64,000 nucleotides of DNA. Source: Amaranthus tricolor (taxonomy: Eukaryota; Streptophyta; Magnoliopsida; Caryophyllales; Amaranthaceae). The notes below the pieces were generated by a model. It saw only the letters and a list, made by a program, of their open reading frames with translations, did no database searches and was not told the DNA's origin. Below are positions 1-9,736 of this stretch, piece after piece. The position numbers and the translations under genes were made by a program. Position 1 is the stretch's first letter. The number at the start of each line of letters is the position of its first letter. The DNA is taken from NCBI RefSeq assembly GCF_026212465.1, contig NC_080062.1, forward strand, positions 8,837,612-8,901,611, given 5' to 3'.

Positions 1-88
1 CAAGCCCTAAACTTGCTTTCTTGTTTAATACTCTAATGTGGTAATGTTTGCATAAAAGTTTAGAAGTATATATGATAAGTACGCACAC

Positions 89-3000
89 CTTAGTTTGTCA
101 CTTGGCCTGATCAGTCTTGAGCCTTTCCTCCGATAAAACACTTTATCCGTCGATTCAGATAAATCTAAATTTCTCTTTCTCCAAGAAGCCATTAAAACTT
201 GAGCAAAGGAGATAACAGATCCCGCCTTGGCCTTCATCTTGATGTAGAAGGAAGAAGCGAAGAAGAATGAAAGAGCAGACAAAAAAATAAGCAAGACGGG
301 AACTCCTAAACCAACTTTCCACCCAAACTCATCTTGAATATACACCACAAAAGTTGATCCAACCACAACTGCAGCAGACGCAGCAAAATAATACCAATTG
401 AAGAACCTCTCTAGAATGCCTGCATTCCCAAAATTGTCTTTTTTGAGCAACTGATCGGCACCAAATGCCAAGGAAGATGATCTGATGCCACCTGCTCCGA
501 TTGACATAAGGCCCAGTGCTGATACAAGTAGTGTAAGTTGGAAGACATTCCAAGATTTGCACTCCGAACCAGACTCGTCACATGGCCTTGCACCGGGAAT
601 GATAGATGTCAACCAAAGGAGACTCACACCCTGAAACATTAAGCATTGCCCTTCATTTAGCCTTCAGAGTAGTAGTTTGTCGTATATGATAGACTGGTAT
701 CTTGGGTATTTTAGTATTAGTTAGTTGTAGAGCAAATTAGTATATATAAGAGGGAATTGAAACACATCGGAAAATTGTATGACACATTTAGGTAGAGTCC
801 TAAACTCATTTTGGGAAAAAGCAAGGCTATCGAATATCTTGTTTCCATGCATTAAATCAATAAGATCTATTACTAAATACTACATTCCTCAACACTTGTA
901 CATTTCTCGGTTAATACACTTCAATAAGAAATGAGGGTAGCTAGGCAACATCTTGGCTGCTGGTAATTCTTAGTTGCTACCACCCTCAAAATTGTTACTG
1001 GTTCATTCTGCTCGTAACTTCCTTCATATGATCACTTTAAGATATTTAAAATATTCCATCCGTTCTTTAATGTTCTTTTCATTTAAAATACTTCACTTTA
1101 AGGAGAAATAAGTTTGATCATGGTTTTTGATATATGGAACATATAGTATATCCATGTAGGGATGGCAATTCAGTCTAAATCCGACCCTAGTCCGACTCGA
1201 TCCGAGGAAAATAATTCGATTTGAGTCCGAGGAAAAGGTTATTCGACTTCACGATCTGAATCCAAGTTAGAAACGGACCAGAGTTGGACCTTATTAAAAA
1301 TCCGACACTCCGACCCGACTCCGACCCTGAAGGAAATCCGACTTTGAATTTGACTTTTAACCCAATATTTTGTTTCCTTTAAAACTCTAGACGTGACTAA
1401 TTCAAGCTGTCTCTCATACTAATTGTAATTTTTGATTTTGAAAAACTACTTTGAATTTTTATTTAGATTAATCAATCAAAATACGACAAATCAGATCAAG
1501 AGAAATAAAATACGCCAAATGAAGAAAATTTTGTTAAATTGTAGTATTAGGAATATTTCTCATGTTAAACTTGAATTCAAAGTACATATTTTTTTTGTTA
1601 AATTGTATTTGAAAAATATATTTTGTTAACTTCGTATACTTTAAATCATTAGTACAATATCACAACGATAAAGTTTGATAATCCAACTCCGTATCCGACT
1701 CCGTTGGAGGTCCGAGAGTCCGAGTCGGGGCAAACTTGGAGTATGCATAATCCGACTCCAAGTGGAGGTGGACTGAAAAAAAAAAAGTTCGACTAAAATC
1801 CGGAGCAAAGTCAGTTCAAGCCGAGTCCGACCCATTGCCATCCCTATATCCATGTGAGAACTTGTTTGATTTATTTTAATTTATACTGTATTATTATTAT
1901 ATATTTTTTATAATTTTATATGATGTCTAGTTAGAGATATTGAAACTTAAAAATTACATTGAAAATTATACAAAAAGTAAACGGGAAAAACAAAAAGAAG
2001 GAGCGAGTAAATATCAAGATACCATTCCCTAAGTCCCCATTGTTTTTCAACAGTATGAGAAGTCTAAAGCTTGAATTTTAATTAATGGTGTTACGAATCC
2101 AAGATAATAAATATTATTTCTTTCGTTTTTTTTGTTCACTTTAATTTTTTCTTTATTTTAAGAGAGAAAAATTTAAAATAAATTTTTAAAGTATACATCA
2201 AAATATATTTAATTGGATATATCTTAAATCTTGATGCATACTCAAAAATATTGAAATTCAAAATTTGTTATAAAATACATAAAAAAAGATGCACAAACAA
2301 AAAAAAAAGACAAAGTAGTAATAATTACTCGAATCGTTTTTAATCAAGGGCTAATTACTCTAATCTTTTTTTACCAAGGGCTAATTACTCTAATCCAATA
2401 TATTACTCCATTCTTTTTTGTTGTTCTCATTTACTTTTTGAATAGTTTTCAAAGTAAATTTTAAATTTCAATATTTCTATGGATTTACAATAAAAATCAT
2501 AAAAATACATAATCAAATACATAATCTCAGTATCTCACAAAGACATATTTTATCAATTAAATATGTATCAAAAACATTAATCAAATTCTTTTGCTCGTAA
2601 AATATTTCAATTAGAAAGAATATTAGATAACAGAGTAAATAATTCACATATTTACATCCGTTTCAAAAATAAAAGAATAAAAAACCAGTCAGATTCCATT
2701 CCACCTACATTCCCGGATCATTCAGTTTCTATCAATAATTCATTCCAGGAATTCAGAGAATAAAATCTTCTTCGAAAGTCAAAACCTAGTGCTATAAATC
2801 GATGGGCTTTTAGGGTTTCCTTCTAATTTCAAGTCTAATCGCAGCAAACAAAGATGAAGTAATGAATGAATAGAAGAAGAATCGAGAAATAGTACCAGAA
2901 CACTGATAATGGAACCGAATCCAATCATCCAAAATCGACCCAGATAAGAATCAGAAAGAAAAGCCCCAATTACAGGAGTTATATTCGTAGCAGCATTCCA

Positions 3001-3299
3001 GAAGAAGATGAAATTAGAACCAGCTGTTAATTCCATACCATATCCACCCATCAAATACAATATCATATTCGGTAATATCCCATAACTTGCTATTTTCTCG
3101 AATGCTTCATTTGCTGCAAAATTCCACAAAAAAAATCTCAATTATTCCGATCAGTTAATTGGCACTTCATCAAAAAATCCAAAAAAGATGGGTAAATATA
3201 TGTACCGATGATGAATGGGAGAGTCTTAAAGCCACCTTTAGAAGTGCCCAAAAGAGGTTCCCGCATATTGTTGCTGTAATCCGAAGAAATTTCCCCCAT
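89..3299 (-). CDS. NRT1/PTR family (NPF1-like) transporter, 5' three exons, partial
   Basis: Proton-coupled nitrate/peptide-type transporter of the plasma or organelle membrane; only the N-terminal half is in the window. Exon 1 is 3206-3299 (preferred ATG at 3299; in-frame ATGs at 3353 and 3362 are possible), exon 2 is 2896-3113, exon 3 is 89-630, and positions 1-88 are the next intron. All junctions are GT..AG and the phases join: exon 1 ends in FII plus one base, and exon 2 completes ANEAFEKIASYG, a signature of the family. Exon 2 also has NAATN and GAFLSDSYLGR. Exon 3 has LLWLTSIIPGARP, FGADQ, FFNWYYF, VYIQDEFGWKVG and the SDKL end typical of NPF proteins, with several hydrophobic helices. 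Intron 2 (631-2895) holds MITEs and a hAT element. No stop or frameshift lies in the visible exons. The family is sure; NPF1 subfamily and the exact start are inferred. Confidence 0.88.
1054..2007. mobile_element. Stowaway-like MITE split by a hAT insertion
   Basis: Terminal inverted repeats of the Stowaway type (TTCCATCCGTTCT on the left, CTCGCTCCTTCT as the complement of the right) are bordered by TA at 1052-1053 and 2008-2009. The element lies in intron 2 of the NPF gene. The hAT element at 1157-1846 is inside it, so this MITE is the older insertion. Without the hAT and one copy of its target duplication the MITE is about 256 bp. The termini are degenerate. Confidence 0.55.
1157..1846. mobile_element. 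Non-autonomous hAT element (690 bp) in NPF intron 2
   Basis: Perfect 13-bp terminal inverted repeats (TAGGGATGGCAAT at both ends) and a perfect 8-bp target duplication TATCCATG at 1149-1156 and 1847-1854. Both ends carry many copies of TCCGA/TCCGACTC in either orientation. No transposase is present and the core is AT-rich. The right terminus and subterminal sequence are close to the right end of the large hAT element at 3401-7936, for example in CCGAGCCGAGTCCGACCC-like blocks, so the two belong to one family. It sits inside an older Stowaway-like MITE. Confidence 0.87.
2117..2315. mobile_element. Stowaway-like MITE, degenerate
   Basis: TA borders at 2115-2116 and 2316-2317 enclose ends that are roughly inverted copies (TTTCTTTCGTTTTTTTTG on the left; CTTTGTCTTTTTTTTTTG as the complement of the right). 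The inside is AT-rich and non-coding. It lies in NPF intron 2. Homopolymers make the match weak. Confidence 0.42.
2406..2635. mobile_element. Possible Stowaway-like MITE
   Basis: TA borders at 2404-2405 and 2636-2637, with left end CTCCATTCTTTTTTG and right-end complement CTCTGTTATC. The inverted match is short and imperfect. It lies in NPF intron 2, about 260 bp from exon 2. Confidence 0.33.
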
Positions 3300-3725
3300 T
3301 GGAGTTTTTGAAGTGGATCTCTGACAGTAGAGAGTTGAAATTGGTGGAGGCATCACTATCATCTAACAATGGAGCACGAGGGTAAAAGAGGGAGCACGAG
3401 TAGGGATGACAGGATGACAAGTCGGTCCGAATCCGCCCCTAATCCGACTCAATCCGAGTTGGAAAATATTCGACTCCGAATCCGAATTTATAATCCGAGT
3501 CCAATTTAGAGTTGGGCCGGAGTTGGACCTCATAAAAAATCCGATAATCCGACCGAGTCCGACTTCGACTCCGTCTCCGACTCGACCTGATCCGACCCGA
3601 CATCCGACTTAACTTTTAATTTAAGGCATTTTTATATTTTGAAAAATTTGAACTTTATATGAAAATAAGTTTATTCTAACCAAAATTGCAAACTTGACAT
3701 CTGACTATCTGATTGACTAATTACG

Positions 3726-4380
3726 TTGTAAGTGAGATTGAATATTGTAAGTTTAATCAAGTTGAGTGAATGAAACTTATCAAAAGAATAGATTAGATTA
3801 TTATAGACTTACATTTTTACATAGTTTTGAAGTTTTTTTAAGTATAATGAAACCTAAAACTAACTAAATTAAACTATTAGAAATATAGTATTAGTCTATA
3901 TATTAATTAATACACTCTTCTATTCACCTTAAGAGTCTTATTTGACTTTTTACGGATTTTAAGGAGAGTCAAAAGTGGTACCCTAAAGGTAGAAAAGAGA
4001 GTGGTATTATGGATTTTTAATGTAAGGGAGGGAAATTAGTATAGGTAATGGAGGGTATAATTGAAAATAGGATAAAGCTACCAAGGACATAAAAGTCAAA
4101 AACCCATACCAAAAATAGAAATGGGACAACTAAGATGACTTGACCATAAAAGAAAATGAGACACATAAGCTGAATAGGAAGGAGTATTAATCAATTAGAT
4201 ACTTAATCGATCGTTTAATAAAGATTTTATTGGAACTTGTCTAATATAGACTTAAAGCTATGTCGTTAAATTGTAAGTGAGATTGAATATTGTAAGTTTG
4301 ATCAAGTTAAATGAACAAAACTAATCAACACAATCTATTAGACTATCATAGACTTATAGTCTTACATAAATACTTAATCG
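3726..4380. repeat. Direct repeat pair inside the hAT element
   Basis: A block of about 100 bp starting TTGTAAGTGAGATTGAATAT at 3726 recurs at 4271 with substitutions. A second short pair around ACTTAATCGAT occurs at about 4200 and 4371. The Stowaway-like MITE at 3913-4184 lies between the two copies. The duplication is part of the hAT internal sequence and has no coding potential. Confidence 0.45.
3913..4184. mobile_element. Stowaway-like MITE nested in the hAT element
   Basis: TA borders (3911-3912 and 4185-4186) and inverted ends: CACTCTTCTATTCACCTTA on the left, CTCCTTCCTATTCAGCTTA as the complement of the right. The 272-bp inside is non-coding. It is younger than the hAT element that hosts it. 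Confidence 0.58.
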
Positions 4381-4849
4381 ATAGTATATTAAAGATTTAA
4401 TTGTAACTTGTAAGTTGTTAATTATTATAAATTAAACGAAATTAAACCACTAATAACGAATTAAAATTTTATTTAATTATGTTTATATATAAGTTATTTA
4501 ATAACCTCATAATTCTAAATAATTCTTATTCAATTTTATTGCTAATTAGCTTTTTTATGAATATATAGTATTTACCATCAATTAAATTTAAGCCATTGAT
4601 GATGTGTAATGTGGATAAATGAATGGTTTTGATAATGTCCACCTCATCAATCCTTAAAAACTTTCAATAACCAATTACATACGACTATGAATGCCACATG
4701 AATTTTGGATTTTAACCATTGATTTCAAAATGGTTTCAAACTTAGCCCATCATTAATGTTGACATAAGAGTAAAAAAAATATGATAATAGTAATAACAAG
4801 GATAAGGACTAAGGAGTAGTATGAATGAAACCCTTATTTCTTGGCTCTT

Positions 4850-5217
4850 GCTTGTAGCCGTCAGCCCATCCTTATCCCTCACAGCCTCACTGCTTTTCCT
4901 TCCCTCTCCTCTTCTCTTCCCTCACCTCTGTGAGCCGCCACAGCCACCATGGAGCAGCCGGCAGCCCGCACAGTAGCAGCCGTAGCCTCCATGCATGCAC
5001 CAAGCCCAACAGAAGCAGCCCCGCTACACCCGCCTACAAAACAGTAGCTGCTGCTGCATTTTCGTGCACCACCAGCAGCAGCTACGGCTGTCTGCACTAC
5101 CACCAAGGCCCACCGCGGTGTCTTAACCCTCCTGCGCAACCACCACTACATCAAACAATTATCATCTCACCCCTCTTTTCTTATTACCCTATTGTAAGCC
5201 TCTCAAGTTTACTCTAA
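4850..5217 (+). other. GC-rich leader of the hAT element (probable promoter/5' UTR)
   Basis: This block has far higher GC than its surroundings and is made of CAGC/CCACC-rich sequence. A reading frame of 95 codons is open here on the plus strand and 86 on the minus, but both have the low complexity of GC-rich repeats and match nothing I know. By position it is the transcribed leader of the transposase gene. A GTAAGC at about 5193 and a TTTAAACAG acceptor at about 5585 could bound a leader intron ending just before the transposase ATG at 5588. Confidence 0.4.
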
Positions 5218-5587
5218 GTAATCTTCCTAATATCTAATTAGAATTTTACTAAGTCTATGAGTTTGGTGTTAATTTTGTATGATTGTTATTGAATCTTGTT
5301 ATAGGTAAGAATTTGATTGATGATTTAAATGATATTAGTAAGACTATATATATAGAATACTTTTGTTCATAGCTTTGAAAGTTTTGTCCTTCTTAGCTTT
5401 AGTTTTTTAATATTTAGCTTTGAAAGTTTGTATATATATAGAATACATTCAAGATTGAAGTTCTGCAATTTCATGTTCTTTGATCACATCTAACAAGGTT
5501 CCATTAACTATTGCTTTAGCCATGGACTCAATTACTCCAATAATTGTTTTTTGAATTAGTATATAATTGTTTTTTATTTAAACAGGG

Positions 5588-7657
5588 ATGGACTTGGAGA
5601 ATGAAATACCTAGTCCAAAAACTCCTGTTACTCCAATAATTAATTTCTAAAATAATGAAGATGTTGAATGTAGAGTGGGTTGTATTATTGATGTTAATGG
5701 TAGGAAACTTACTTCTGCTGTATGGAAACATTTTACTCAGGTACAAGTTGGTAAAGAAATAAAAGCAAAATGTAGTGGTTGTAAGATGTTGTTTACTGGT
5801 GGTGGTAAAAATGGAACCACACATCTAAGGGATCTTTTGAAAAGATGTTTGAAAGTGAAAAACTATGTAGATGTGAAACAACAACTTTTGAAACCAACTA
5901 TGAAGGATTCTCCTAATACATTAGTAATTGGTAGCAAATACAAGTTTAATCAACAATATTCTAGAAATGCGTTAGTTAGCATGATTGTGAATCATGAGTA
6001 TCCTCTTGCTATGGTTGATCATATTGGATTTAAGAGATACTCTAATAGTTTGAATCCTGATTTTAAAGTGATCTCAAGAAACACAGTGAAAACCGATATA
6101 TTTAGGGAATACAATGAAGAAAGGCGTCAGTTAGAAAAATTTTTAGTGAGGAATAAATCTCGGATTGCTTTTACAAGTGACATGTGGACTTGCACTAATC
6201 AAAGAAAAGGGTACATGGCTGTGACAACACACTATATTGACAATGATTGGATTTTATAGAATCAACTTATTAGGTATCTTTCCTTTACTTTAATCAAATA
6301 ATATGTTATATTATTAGGTCTGCAAACTTATTTGATTTTATATGATGTTATTTAGGTTTCTTTATTTACCATGCCCACACAACAAGTACACAATAAGCAA
6401 GACCTTGGTTGAATGCTTGAGAAGTTTTAATCTGGATGAAAAGATTTCTACCATTACCCTTGATAATTGCACAACAAATGATGCTGTAGTAGATGTTTTG
6501 CTTGAGAAACCTCAACCTTCTAAGCTTATGTTATATGGCTCTTTTTTGCATATGAGATGTTGTGCACATATTTTGAATTTGGTTGTTCAAGATGGTTTAG
6601 AAATAATAAGTAGTGCAATTGAAAAAGTCCAAAGTGTAGTTTTCTTTTGCACTTCATCGCCAAATAGATATGAGAAGTTTGAAGATGCTTGTAATTATTG
6701 TAGAATTCCTATTACTAAAAAACTACAACTAGATTGTAAGACTAGATGGAATTCATCATCTGATATGTTGCAAGTTGCTCTTTTATTTTAAAGATGCATT
6801 TACTAGGTTAGAATCCAAGGTGGAAAAAATGCAAAAGAAAAGTTTAGGTTACCGAGTAAAGAAGAGTGAAAAATGGCAAGTGACATTAATTTGTGATAAA
6901 TTGACGTTGTTTAGTAGGACAACTGAGGCTTTTTCCGGTAAAAAGTATCCTACTGCCAATCTTTACTTTCAAAATCTATGTGAAATAATAAGGCTCAATT
7001 TAAGAAGATGGTTGTGTTGTGGAAATACAGTAATTGAGTCCATGGCTAAAGGTTTTAAAGTTTGATAAGTATTGGGAAGTGGTTAACGACATGTTGTCTG
7101 TGGCTTCAATATTGGATCTAAGAAGAAAATTTGAATGTGTGTCTTTTTATTTTGAACTTCTTTGTGAAGATACTGCTAAATTAGAATGTGAAAGGATTGG
7201 AAGGGTTTTGAAGGATTTGGTTAATGCATATGAAACGGTGGCTAATGAAAAATTTTCTCCTTTTTCACCCTCATCAAATTTAAACAATAATAATAAAAGG
7301 ATAATTGATGATTCAAGTGATGTTGAGGGCTTATGGGAAAAGCATGTTTCTAGCCAACCAAATAAAAAGCCACGCAAATGTGAATTAGATATATATTTAG
7401 AGGAGGAAAGACTCGTGGTGGATGAAAATAAATTCAACTTGTTGGCATGGTGGAATGCGGAATCAAGTAAGTTTCCTACACTTTCTAAGAATGCTAGAGA
7501 CATACTTGCAGTGCCTATTTCAACTGTTACTTCTAAGAGTGCTTTTAACACTAGTGGTAGAGTTATTGGACCTCATCGTAGTAGGCTTCTTCCTGAGACT
7601 GTCGAAGCTTTGATGTGCCTTCAAAGTTGGAGGCGTATGGAATTCAAAGGTATTTAA
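5588..7657 (+). pseudogene. hAT (Ac/RICESLEEPER-type) transposase, broken
   Basis: Recognisable parts in order: a BED zinc finger (W-x2-F near 5724-5736, then C-x2-C and a later C), the hAT core region with AFTSDMWTC near 6168, TITLDNCTTND near 6455, HMRCCAHILNLVV near 6550, TRWNSS near 6742, KFDKYW near 7056, and the C-terminal dimerisation region (WWNAESSKFP near 7446, VPIST..KSAFNTSGRV near 7513-7560, LCLQSW near 7615). It is disabled. There is an in-frame stop at 5648-5650 after the ATG at 5588 and a TAG at 6257-6259. One extra T in a T run near 6786-6790 shifts the frame, and a second shift lies near 7055-7062. A short intron or gap separates 6259 from 6342. The enzyme would cut and paste elements with TAGGGATG ends, including the copy at 1157-1846. 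As read it cannot make a full protein. Confidence 0.87.
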
Positions 7658-7944
7658 TTTTTTTGAAAGACATATTTTCTTTGTTAGGTTGCAATTAAAG
7701 ACTAATCTATATCAATTTTTTCGTGCTTTAAAATCATTAATATAGTATCGATAAGAATAAATCTTGATAATAATCCGAACTCCGCCGGAGGTCCGAGAGT
7801 CCGAGTCGGAGCAATGTTGGAGTATGCATAATCCGACTCCGAGTAGAGGTGGACTGAAAAAAATAGTCCGAGATTTATCCGGAGCAAAGTCGGAAGGTGG
7901 ATAGTCCGAGCCGAGTCCGACCCATTGCCATCCCTAAGCACGAG

Positions 7945-8196
7945 GGTAAAAAGGTAGAATAAAAGTAAACTAAAAAAGATGATAAAAAAGAAGATGATTT
8001 TTCTCATTTAGAGGAAAAAAAATTTCTCCACCCACTCGTAGAGTAAATTTATACCCCAAACTGAGGAAACGAATTGCTATTTAATCATTTATCTAAGTAA
8101 CTTTGTTTTTCTACTTTGACTTTTATTTACCTTGTAAATATTTTCACCCAATCTAAGTGGATCCTTAGGTGAGCTATTTATTTTTAAGACACTATC
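7945..8196. other. DNA displaced from upstream of the NPF gene; no gene seen
   Basis: Before the hAT insertion this sequence continued directly into the NPF 5' flank. It is purine-rich with GATGATAAAAAAGAAGATGA-like runs and has no reading frame. It probably held part of the NPF promoter or 5' leader. Confidence 0.4.
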
Positions 8197-8211
8197 TAGC
8201 TATCATTTTTA

Positions 8212-9000
8212 GCTATCATCGTATACAGGCGGGTTGGCTTAAGTGACGAGCAGCCACCGCAGTGTTATCTAATAAGAAATTCTCAAGCAAGTTAAAAGGA
8301 AAATTCTACCGGGCGGCAATCAGATCTGCTCTGCTATATGGGACCGAATGTAGGCCAATGAAGAAGATTTTCGAACATAAGATGGAAGTTACAGAAATGC
8401 ATATGCTGAGGTGAATGTGTGCCACACATTGATGGATCGAATTAGGAACCAATAGTTTAGGGACAAACTATGGGTAGCCCCTATATATAGAAAAATGCGC
8501 GAAAATAGATTGAGGTGGATCGGTCATGTGCAGAGAAAGACTTTCGACGCCCTTGTGAGGAGGGTAGAAAGCATCATAGCAGAGGGTTAGAGGAGTCGAG
8601 GAAGACCCAGAAAAAGTTGGGATGAGCAAATAAAAGTTGATTTGCATGAGTTAAGCCTCTATGCGGACCTGACTAAGGATAGGAGCAGTTGGAGACACCA
8701 TATCCATGTCTTAGATTACTGATGTCCTCTCGGTCTACCTTTTAGTGTCCTTAACCTCTTGCTTGTATCGTTTCTTTTCTATTAGTTCTTTGTTTTCCTT
8801 TTGTAGTGGTTATACCTTTTATAGGCCTCTATGTTATCTTTCACATGTAATCACGTCCCGTTATCTTTCTCGAACCGAGTGACTCCTTTAGCTGTGCTCT
8901 CCTTTATGGGTATGAGTTCTCGCCGTCTTTCCCTCCCCGAACCCTGGCCTTAGTTTTCTAAGAGCGGGATATACTGGGTAGGATGATAATGATGATGATT
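8212..9000 (+). mobile_element. RTE-type LINE, 5'-truncated
   Basis: A 3' fragment of a non-LTR retrotransposon with the end of the reverse-transcriptase protein (8289-8722), a 3' UTR and a terminal GATAATGATGATGATT tail, typical of plant RTE elements. A 15-bp target duplication TAGCTATCATTTTTA lies at 8197-8211 and 9001-9015, perfect on both sides. The start lacks the 5' part of the element, as expected for incomplete reverse transcription. A second, much shorter copy of the same tail is at 11701-11824. Confidence 0.87.
8289..8722 (+). pseudogene. RTE reverse transcriptase C-terminal fragment
   Basis: The frame beginning at 8289 reads the conserved end of plant RTE polymerase proteins: SALLYGTEC, then MHMLR followed by a stop at the expected W of the RWM motif, and, after a shift near 8440, FRDKLWVAPI, RLRWIGHVQR, SRGRPRKSW and a final stop at 8720-8722. 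There is also a TAG before SRGRPR. It has at least two nonsense codons and one frameshift, so it is dead. Confidence 0.8.
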
Positions 9001-9038
9001 TAGCTATCATTTTTAAATTGTGTTTTATTATTAATCTA

Positions 9039-9451
9039 CTTCCTCCGTCTTTTCAGTTGCACCAAAGGACAATTTGACACTATTCATTAATGTAACTTAA
9101 TTTTCATATTGTCGTTATCGTTTGCTCCCACCGATCATTGATTTTTCCAACGTTTTTCATTTTATTTTTATTTTTAGTTATAACCTTTTCTTTTTATTAC
9201 TTCATTTGTTATATAATACTTATTAATTTCTGTTATAACGTAATTTAAGATATGTTTTAAAATAAAAATTTTTTATTTGACTGAATGAAAAATAATGACA
9301 ATTAATATCAAAAAACTAGGTTTAAAGAACATAAAACAAGATCCTCCATAGACTACGTTATTTCTTATACATAAGTAAGAATTACCAAAATAAGATTGGA
9401 GATGGATAATGTTATTGTTAAATTGTAGCAACTTTTATGAAATAGAGGAAA
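9039..9451. mobile_element. Stowaway-like MITE
   Basis: TA borders at 9037-9038 and 9452-9453; the left end CTTCCTCCGTCTTTTCAGTT and the complement of the right end (TTTCCTCTATTTCATAAAAG) are imperfect inverted copies of the CTCCCTCCGT type. About 413 bp, non-coding. Confidence 0.5.
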
Positions 9452-9514
9452 TATAACTTAATTTTTCTTCTAATCCACATCTCACTTTCTCGTTAGTCAC
9501 ATTTAGGCATATTT

Positions 9515-9735
9515 TTCTTTTATTAAGATTGATTTTTATTAATCAAAATTTATTTTTAGATTGAAAGTAATTTTACTAATTGAAATTAGTTTTTATTGAT
9601 TATAATTGGTTTTTAATTGTAAGTTACACTTTAGTTATACTTGATTAAAACTGATTTTTACTGATTGTGACTATTTTTACTCATAATAACTTATTTTTAA
9701 TGATTGTAATTGATTTTTTTTGCTAATTAAAACTA
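9515..9735. repeat. Degenerate AT-rich minisatellite
   Basis: Loose tandem repetition of a unit like ACTGATTTTTATTGATTGTA, about 24-30 bp long, over roughly 220 bp. Units differ a lot. It ends at the Helitron-like terminus at 9737. Confidence 0.4.
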
Positions 9736-9736
9736 A

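Larger units (their letters stand above)
3401..7936 (+). mobile_element. hAT-Ac family DNA transposon, 4.5 kb, defective
   Basis: The ends are TAGGGATGAC on the left and a complement of TAGGGATGGCAAT on the right, the TAGGGATG start being that of the Ac group of hAT elements. A perfect 8-bp target duplication AGCACGAG lies at 3393-3400 and 7937-7944. Both subterminal regions (about 3425-3610 and 7770-7925) are packed with TCCGACTC-like motifs. The inside holds a nested Stowaway MITE (3913-4184), a direct repeat pair, a GC-rich leader (about 4850-5217) and a broken transposase gene (5588-7657). It is inserted about 40 bp upstream of the first in-frame ATG of the NPF gene and about 100 bp upstream of the preferred one, so it separates that gene from its original upstream DNA. 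Confidence 0.92.

Noticed and set aside
1641..1853. 70-codon minus-strand frame in the small hAT element
   Set aside because: It lies across the inverted terminus and TCCGACTC repeats; a frame opened by repeats.
4879..5217. Two overlapping frames (86 and 95 codons) in the GC-rich hAT leader
   Set aside because: Both strands stay open because the DNA is GC-rich and repetitive; no domain or codon evidence.
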